From Gamarada debralockiae (lineage: Eukaryota > Ascomycota > Leotiomycetes > Helotiales > Hyphodiscaceae): a DNA stretch of 24,100 nt. The stretch covers positions 1-24,100 of the forward strand of contig NXFV01001441.1 in the NCBI GenBank assembly GCA_002803225.1, given 5' to 3'. The notes under the pieces are model-generated. The model made no database searches, had not been told where the DNA came from, and saw only the letters and a program-made list of their open reading frames with translations. Made by a program: the position numbers and the translations under genes. Of this stretch, positions 17,128 to 24,100 are shown piece by piece (the stretch's first letter is position 1; each line of letters opens with the position of its first letter).

Positions 17128-19263
17128 CTAACCCCATAGCACGTCCTTGTTCCACTTGTTGTCAGATATTAACGGCGGCGATAGAAGGACCAAGGACCAA
17201 GCCTCAATGCCATCGACGTAGAGGCGGAATTTCAAGATGCTCTGATCACTCGAGGTGTTCTCAATTGTGATGGCTCCAAGCTTTGAATTGCCGGCTGGAA
17301 TATATCTAGAAACGATCAGCATCTTGCCAAGAGGGAGAGGGAAATGCGCTTACTTGATCATAATATCCTCATCATCTACCTGCCGATACGTAGGGAATGG
17401 CAAATAAAACTGGTTCAGAGGACTCGTCGAAAACTCATTGACCGTAGCGCTAACAGGCCATTTTCCTCCCGGCGGTGGCGGGAAAGCAGTCGCGGCAAAC
17501 TCATGTCGATCTCCAGACAGGACCACAACGCCAACACCGCCTCGAAGTCCGACGTCCCACATCGCTTCCAGGATGATCTGACGCTCATGGAGATAACCAG
17601 CCCAAGTATCTTTGCCATTTACCCGCCAATTCTTCGTGAATGGTACGCTGGAAGCAATGATCTTCCACTTTACGCCTTTAGGCTCGGGGCGGGCGAGGAA
17701 AGCTAGGAAGTCTTCTAGTTGCTCTGGTCCTAGCATTGACTTCTCGATGCTGTTACCGGGAAGGTCGTTCTTCGTGCGGTAGGTGCGTGTATCTAGCATA
17801 AAGAATGAAGCTGGGCCTTGTGTGAACTCGAAATATGTGGCATCTCTTCTTACTGCGTGGAAAGTACCAGCTTTTCTTGCTCGTGGTGGATTGACTGCTG
17901 TTTGGTAGTGGTGCCACTGTGGAAATATCGAGTCAGCATTTGCGCTGTGAACGAAGAGTGGGGCAGGAAGATAGCATAGCGGAATGTCCTAGTTTGAATC
18001 TAAGAGTTCTCGGATAGAACTCATGAGTCCCGCCATATTTGGAGGGAATTGCTTTGGGAATTGCTTACCGGGTCTGCTGCATTGTTATACACGCCAGTAA
18101 CATTGGCATCCCAATCATTCGCAATTTCATGATCATCCAGAACATGTATCCAACTCAAATTTTGACCTACGGCTGGCCAGTCGGGAGAGGAATAGACTTG
18201 TCTGTATTCTCTGCGATAATCTTCAATTGTGGAGCCAAATCGCTTGGGAACATCTACATAGATGAAATCTCCTAGGAAGAGCATAAATTGGGCGCCTCCT
18301 GGGATAGATTTCATAACCTCTGCCATATATCTGAATCCAGGAACGCTTAGAGCGTGGTCGAAAGGGTTGTAGGGGAATCCCGGCTTGATGCAGGAGGAAG
18401 TCAAGAAAGTAAACCCAGTGCTAGGAACTTGGCCGGGCTTCGGAGGAACCTTGAAGAATCCAGTGTGGTTATTTGAAGTTGTCCATTGGTATTCTCGGTT
18501 GGGAAGGTTTGGAAGAGGGAAAGTAACTGCCGCCGTGTAATCTGTGTCGTTTCCGAGTGTTCGAACTACCCCTGCAGATTGCCATGATGCATCTTCGTAA
18601 GAAGCAGCTGGAATTGCAAGCCTATATGAGACGAAGATAGGTAGTTGGGACGGGTGCGTCTCTCTAATCAATAGAGAAGCTTCAGTGGGCGAAACGTAAC
18701 CCATTCGCGCAAAAGACAGATCGTGGCTTGGATGGAAGGCTCTTGCTCGATAGACCATATCCGTTACCATTAGAACCATAGCAATGTTGACCAGTAACGT
18801 AGCCAGAGACCACAGTGTAGATGTAGGACTTGGAAGCCCAGTCAACAATGTCCTCCATACTTTCGGCGATTTCTCTTCCAGCACAAGTGTTTCGTCCACT
18901 TCTATCTCCTCCTCCAGATGTGTAGGTTTATCTTGGCTTCGTAGGTTTCGGGAATGTGCAGCTGTTGATGTAAACGTAGGCGGTTGGTCCTCCACTTCCG
19001 TCTCAGTGACGGTGATATCTACTTCGTCTGCCAGAACGTTGTATTGCGGCTGTGTAAGGAAGCTGGCGATGAAAGAGGGTATATAGATCGCGAATAGGGT
19101 GTAGATGATGGGTGGGAGGTGCTGCAGAGTTATTAGACAGTGCAATGGGTAGAAGTTGGGAATTCAATCTTACATGACCTGGAACCCATCTCAAGAAGAG
19201 AAATGTAAACACGCGCAACAAGATGGAGCTTGCTGCTGCTACTTTGTCCTGTAAAGTTGCCAT
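17128..19263 (-). CDS. PhoD-type phosphatase, membrane-anchored
   Basis: Four exons (19263-19174, 19121-18069, 17916-17354, 17305-17128) join in frame to 627 aa; the introns are 52, 152 and 48 bp with GT-AG ends. PhoD enzymes are metal-dependent phosphomonoesterases or diesterases with a metallophosphatase core. Motifs: GFTFLTSSCIKPGFPYNPFDHA, LFLGDFIYVDVP (residues ~312-323; metal-binding Asp), IHVLDDHEIANDWD (~355-368), MLDTRTYR (~421) and VVLSGDRHEFAA (~512-523). The N-terminus is unusual for secreted bacterial PhoD: hydrophobic segments at about 13-55 and 132-153 with an acidic loop between them suggest anchoring in a membrane, with the catalytic part beyond. The 152-bp intron is the least certain boundary, although WHHYQTAVNPPRARK after it fits the family. 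Phosphate regulation is plausible but not visible. Confidence 0.85.
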
Positions 19264-20258
19264 CTTACCAAATTCTTCAAGTATTTTTGTAGTATTAAGG
19301 TACGGGAGGAGTCATTTCAAGAGGCGCAGAGTACTTGGAGATAAGCACACGAGAGAGGGGGAATTTGTTGATGCATCATGATATCCCTCGATAAGCTCCA
19401 GGACGTGGTTTCATCAGCCCTTCGTCATAAGCAAAGCCACCAACAGCCACAACTAGACCAATTAAAGACTAGAAGGGTTTTCATCGAAACCTGTGGGCTG
19501 GTGATTGGAGATAAATTTCTTATTGAGTTTGCACATGGTATTTATCAAAGATTTCCATAAGTTTGAACGCATGACTTTCTTCAACGTTCAGAGTGACGTG
19601 CGAGGACGATGACGTTCCTACAATAATTTGTTACACGATAGGTGTCGTCATGTGCATGATGAGTTGCCGACTGACGACGACCTAGGAGGATTCGAGATTT
19701 TGAGGAGTTCAAGCAGGCCAGATCGCAAGATACGTGGATATGGATGGATTATAACATAATGCAAGATGTTTGGGTCCAGAAATATAAATTTCTTCGAATT
19801 CGAGCCAGTCTCCTGCTGACCGGGTGGGCCGCACTTGGATCTCATTTAAGTCTAACAGCCGGCGGAACTGGAGTATGCTGGAGCGAAGTAACAGCTCAAA
19901 TACTACTTTTGCACTAGAAAATGGATACCACCAGTGCAAACTGGCATGATGTGTCCTGTGTCCAAAGTTTGGCATCAGTCGATCGGAAAAAGCTTCCGTT
20001 GAGTAGTGCGTCTTGATCTCAAGATTTGTACCCTTGTGTGTGCAACTTCAAGGCAAGGGCCATGGAATGGAGCGTTTCCTGCTTCATGTTGCCGTGCTTC
20101 ATTAACTGCGAAGTGTAGTTTTGTTTGTCTACTCGATACTTTCCCGATTAAATTGTTACCGATCGAGTCATCTTTCCCTCTCGCATCTCACCCATCTTTT
20201 TCCCGCCCTTCTACCTCCACATTCCCCAATTGTGACACCAAGAAACAACCACACAAAT
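19264..20258. other. Divergent intergenic region
   Basis: This region separates the minus-strand phosphatase gene from the plus-strand locus starting at 20259, so it should hold both promoters. A 60-codon plus ORF at 19378-19560 and overlapping ORFs at 19648-19975 show no domains. A pyrimidine-rich stretch at about 20165-20225, followed by an A/C-rich leader, precedes the ATG at 20259, as is common before fungal start codons. Confidence 0.35.
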
Positions 20259-21234
20259 ATGGCTTTACTAGCCCTTCCATTCCGTGCTGTCCACAGCTTC
20301 GCACGATCTGCGTGGTTGCCAGTCGCGCATCCCTTCACACCCTCTGCTCATTTCTGCTCGTTGTCCGCTGCCTCATCATTCCCCTCATGTCGGAGTGGGT
20401 CCAGCTCCTTATATTCCACCAGTGCCATAAGCCCATCAGAGCTTGCGAATACATACAATGCAACTGAAGTTACTGAAGGAGCAGTAAGTGACAGCGTGAA
20501 CATCAAACTTCATCTCATTTGCTGACCTGGTGGCCGCAACAAAACCCAACACCATCTCCGCGGGCCTCTTCCCAGAGCCATACGGCTAGGGATCCAAATC
20601 CTCCTCTGCAGACACCTTCACATCCTCTCATCAACATCAATCAAAGTCTCTATTTGCTCCTCCAACGTACGGATTTCTCAAACCCTTCATCAATCGCCGC
20701 CCGCCCATTTTGCCTTTTACTGCCAATGGCGATATCCCGACGAGCGTTTTGCCCACAACATCGTCTTCAAGGAAAGCAAGCAATTTCATCTATCAGGCCA
20801 AATTCCCCTCGTCATCAAGCCGCTCGGCATTGCTCTTGTCTTTCGTACATCGGCCTAATGCGAATCGACAACGTCACGTTCCTTGCTACATCCTGGGGCT
20901 ACGAGCGCATGGCCTATGGTACATTGGGACAATCCGAAGGCAATATTCTTGTACATATGAATGACGCATTCGAGATGTAGATCAGAAGGAGGCCGAGGTT
21001 TTCCTCACCTGTCGAACGCGAATGCCGCACCAATACCTACAGCTTACGGAGATTGGCACAACCCGAGCGCCAGAGCAATTGGATTTGTTGAAAATATTCA
21101 CGCATTGTATGGTGATAGAAGTTGAGAAGATTGTCCGATTTGTGAACTTTGAGTTGGATGATCGTGGCATGCGCAAGATAGCGACATTCAGGCTGAGGAA
21201 CGATATGCAAAAGCCATGGCTGGAGCCAGAATAG
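20259..21234 (+). CDS. Unresolved spliced locus, mitochondrial-presequence-like N-terminus
   Basis: The ATG at 20259 has a good context and opens MALLALPFRAVHSFARSAWL, an Arg-bearing, acid-free, amphipathic start typical of mitochondrial presequences. A GTAAGT donor follows at 20484. One model that stays open is 20259-20483, 20576-20918 and 20981-21234 (introns 92 and 62 bp), giving 273 aa. The last exon carries EAEVFLTCRTRMPHQYLQ and FELDDRGMRKIATFRLRN. Coding-like stretches also appear in other frames (for example DERFAHNIVFKESKQF near 20745 and AYGDWHNPSARAIGFVENI near 21040). The gene may therefore be decayed or have a different exon structure. The LDDRGMRKIATF segment faintly recalls Mba1/mL45-type mitochondrial proteins, but I would not assign that. 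The far end (21200-21290) also reads in a further frame. Confidence 0.35.
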
Positions 21235-21841
21235 TGGGGACCTTCCGAGGACAAACTGAGTGGAAATTAAAGAAGGCTGGCATCTGCTTGGTTGGATGAC
21301 AACTAACTAGGTAACACGTTCGTCTGGGCAGCACTGAGATGGAGCTCCCGTGAGAGCGGAGGTAGGATTAGTCACGTGTACAACCTTTCATCGAAATTCT
21401 GAGAGTCTAGACCTGCTCGTTTCCCTTAATTCTATTCATATTTACTAATAAACACCCCTTGAGCTCCAAGGGTTATGATCTACTGTACATACCCCGCATT
21501 ATCAAATTGCTTACATTGCCTCCCCTATTTGATTGGCGATGCATGGCCTGGGCTTTCGGGCCACATAGGACAGCGAGGTAAGACAAAAATCAAATCAACC
21601 AGGCAAAAACTTATGGCTCCCATCGTAACACTTTCGGGACGGAGTAATACAGTCCCCCAGGATCTGATAAGCAATCGAAAGTAACGAATGAAAAGTACAG
21701 TCGATTTGTAAGTATGCGGGGGAGATCTTACGTCATTTTTCAGGGGCGGGCGTGGCTGTTCGTGACCCAAATGTACAAATGTACTTCGTTCTCTGGCTAT
21801 AATTCAAACGACATCTCTTTGAGAAACATTCGGCTTTTGAA
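21235..21841. promoter_or_regulatory. Upstream region of the questin-oxidase-like gene
   Basis: No gene is supported. One CACGTG (21373-21378) lies about 470 bp upstream of the next start. Short ORFs at 21475-21770 on both strands show no domain. A specific regulator site cannot be named from the sequence. Confidence 0.3.
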
Positions 21842-23431
21842 ATGCTTCAATTGAGAAGTACTCGATTCTCAAGAGTTTTACCAGTGCTAAAGAAGACTTT
21901 TGTTCAGAAAAGTACTCAAGCAACAGCATCCAGTTTCCAAGAGTGGCGAGCTACCTCGACGAGAACGTTACGCAGAGACCACGACAACATGGCTACACCA
22001 AGCAAGATCCATCTTACGGTCAACAATACAGGAATCGTTCAAAACAAACCCCAGAACGAAGAAACAGCAGCCAAAACTTCTGAGCTCCTCCAAGAGAATC
22101 ACGAGGTACCTTCCCCCTGCTCCTTCCCCACATTCTCCGCATCGCCACATAGCTAACACGTGACAGATCCATCACATATTCTACAATCAGGAAGGGTTCC
22201 ACAACCATATCGCGCACCATTTGCTGAGTCTCTACGGTCTCGGAGCTCCAGCTTCAGTGATTGAGCAACGATACAAGGAAAATGCTTCGTACCAGCGTCC
22301 CAACAAGCCTGTCGAGGAAGAGATCGTGAAAGATATGAGCAATGCCGAGCATTTGCAGAAGTATCTCGGGAAAGAGAAGTACTATCCGGACTTCCTGATC
22401 TTCTGGCAGAGCGAGTTCGAGAAGAAGGGGTGGGAGAACGTGCTAAACGAGTATGTGTTTGCTGGTGGCGAGAAGGCAGATAATTTGTTGACACGGTTCT
22501 ATGCTGGTAGTTCCTCCTTCCCTGCTCCTTCCACACAGTTATTGATGAGCATACAGGTTTCCTGCATCCACTGATTCATCTTGGATTCGGAATCGAGTTC
22601 AAACAACCGGCTATCATCGCGGAAGCTCTTGCGCAGGCTTGTGTCCACGATGATTGGATCTCGCCCTACCTCCTCAAATGCGAAACGGCTTCCACCGCTC
22701 CAAGCACCAAGACCCTCCCCCAACTCATCGATGAAATCCGCGCTGACAAGAAACTGTCCATGGCAGCGCACTGGGAAGATGGGAACAAGATCCGGGACGG
22801 GATTCTCGTCCGCGCACCAGACGAGATGATTTCCTACGCCAAGCAATGGACAGTCTCCGAATCCCAACTTGAACAAAAAACGGCTGAAATGATCAACTCG
22901 GCGATTTATTTCACAGCTGCGGCGCAGAAACCTCCGAAGCAGGTCAAGTTTGATTTCTACTACATGCACTGCGTCAACTGCTCAATCTTCTTCCTAACAT
23001 TCAACTCTCAATCCTGGCTCTCACCCGCCTCCAAGGTCCGGCTGTTGAAATTCAAAGCCTACATCGACCTCGCAATGTACGCTTCTCGTCGCTCTCCTCC
23101 CCTTCTCCTCAACGAAATCTCGACCTACGTCCCGAAGAAACTCGAGAAAGGGGACACCGAATGGCCTAGACTTTTCCAGCGATTGTTTGAGTTCAGGGAT
23201 GATGGGCATGCGGTGAAACTTGGACGGGCTGTGAGGAACGGGGAATTGATTAGTAAGGAGTATGAGGAGAAGGGAGTGGAATGGGCTAGGGTGAAGGGAT
23301 TCATGTGGGAGAAGATTGGGAATATGGTTGCTGATTCCGTGGAGGATACTGGAAAGACGTGGGCGCGGAGCGTGGGGTTTGAGGAGGCTTGGACGGAGTA
23401 TGAGGATAGGCCTAGTGTGGCACATTTGTAG
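21842..23431 (+). CDS. Questin_oxidase-family (AflY/MdpL-like) protein
   Basis: Exons 21842-22105, 22167-22506 and 22557-23431 join in frame (61- and 50-bp introns) to 492 aa. From the second ATG at 21989 (MATPSKIHLTVNNTG) the product is 443 aa, the usual size. Family marks are SELLQENHE-IHHIFYNQEGFHNHIAHH, LLSLYGLGAPASVIEQRY, SYQRPNKPVEEE, YPDFLIFWQSEFEKKGWENVLNEYVF, FLHPLIHLGFGIEFKQPAIIAEALAQA, HDDWISPYLLK, KFDFYYMHCVNCSIFF and LLKFKAYIDLAMYASRRSPPL. Characterised members act as Baeyer-Villiger-type oxidases on anthraquinones (questin, aflatoxin pathway); many relatives are orphan. No polyketide synthase, P450 or transporter is visible beside it, so a role in a cluster is not shown. The 49-residue extension from 21842 is Arg-rich and acid-poor, like a mitochondrial presequence. 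Confidence 0.9.
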
Positions 23432-24076
23432 GTACGACGATGGGTTCTCTTGCCAGCGTTTGGGCTGGGATGCGAGTTCTGGAATGGGAAATGAGCTGGA
23501 ATGAGCCATGGCAAATTGCAAGGCTTGAATTCAGGAGTTGGTCGACTGTAGAATTACAACTTTTATGGGCGCTATACTTAATATGCGAACTTTGAAGTTT
23601 CAATGCTACCCTTTCAACTCCCTCATCCACTACCCAACATCGTTGCCCTTCTCATAAACTCTCCTCCCCAAAACATCAAGATATCTCGACCGGCTCCAGC
23701 ACAGCCTCGAGCTGCGCTGTCCTATCATTTTTAATCCAACTCCTCGACATTCCTCTCATTTTCCGGGCTTTTTGGCTCCTCCAACTCAACATTCTTGGTG
23801 TATGAGTCCTATGGATTGGGACTAACTTCATTTTTCAAGGGAATTTCTGTGGATTCGATGGTAGGTAAGGTTTGGGAAGAGAAGGAAGCTCTTTGCTGTT
23901 TCCGCCTGTAGATGAAGAGGAGGTTGCCGAAGACGATTTCGAGGATGGAGGAAGTGGGAAATATGAGGGGTGTGGAGGAGGTGGAGAAGTGGGTCGTGAT
24001 GTTATCTGGGTTGAGGATACTGCTATCTTTTCAGTATTATATCCACGATCGTAAGACGCCGAGGGCAAGGAGAGAA
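23432..24076. other. Terminal intergenic DNA, possible partial minus-strand exon
   Basis: The first part is the 3' region of the questin-oxidase-like gene. Toward the end, minus-strand frames between about 24068 and 23830 stay open. One is Ser/Pro-rich (SPPPPHPSYFPLPPSS, 23835-24068). Another, lacking a Met, reads a hydrophobic stretch then IYRRKQQRASFSSQT and an acidic tail. Either could be the C-terminal exon of a gene running off the window. Neither can be confirmed. Confidence 0.2.
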
Positions 24077-24100
24077 CCCCCCCCCCCCCCCCCCCCCCCC
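24077..24100. repeat. Homopolymer run of 24 C at the window end
   Basis: The last 24 bases are all C. Such a run at a sequence end is often an assembly or sequencing artefact, though a genuine C tract cannot be excluded. Confidence 0.95.

Noticed and set aside
1..24100. tRNA and 5S rRNA genes
   Set aside because: I looked for TTCGA/TTCAA B-box-like strings on both strands and 5S-like segments. None had a matching A box or cloverleaf partner.

Overview
The window looks like nuclear DNA of a filamentous ascomycete (Pezizomycotina, possibly Leotiomycetes). The reasons are short GT-AG introns of about 48-62 bp with CTAAT or TGAC branch sites, a HET-domain protein, a fungal-type amidoligase, a Questin_oxidase-family protein, long Ser/Pro-rich low-complexity proteins, and C/T-biased differences between repeat copies of the kind RIP leaves. 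The class-level placement is an inference from general appearance only.

Layout. Positions 1-640 hold parts of a dispersed repeat with a 21-bp GAGC-rich tandem array. A large HET-domain gene follows on the minus strand (640-3558). Positions 3559-5244 are AT-rich and gene-poor, with a small inverted-repeat element (4101-4198), a TA microsatellite and a second copy of the dispersed repeat (4850-5070). Positions 5245-6362 (minus) hold a fungal amidoligase in three exons, broken by a single-base frameshift. Another relic of the GAGC repeat lies at 6690-6796. So the left 7 kb is a repeat-rich, accessory-looking block carrying one incompatibility-type gene and one decayed peptide-ligase-type gene.

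The rest looks like ordinary chromosome. It holds a long disordered protein with a TENA/heme-oxygenase-like C-terminal domain (7105-9768, minus), a 3.5-kb stretch with no convincing gene, an unrecognised 561-aa protein (13272-14957, minus), and a membrane-anchored PhoD-type phosphatase in four exons (17128-19263, minus). These are followed by an unresolved spliced locus with a mitochondrial-presequence-like start (20259-21234, plus) and a three-exon Questin_oxidase-family gene with two candidate starts (21842-23431, plus). The window ends in a run of 24 C.

The genes do not form one obvious pathway, and no polyketide synthase or other cluster backbone sits beside the questin-oxidase-like gene. 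The least ordinary signals are the frameshifted amidoligase between repeat relics, the GAGC array family, and the HET protein with a roughly 300-residue partly hydrophobic N-terminal extension.
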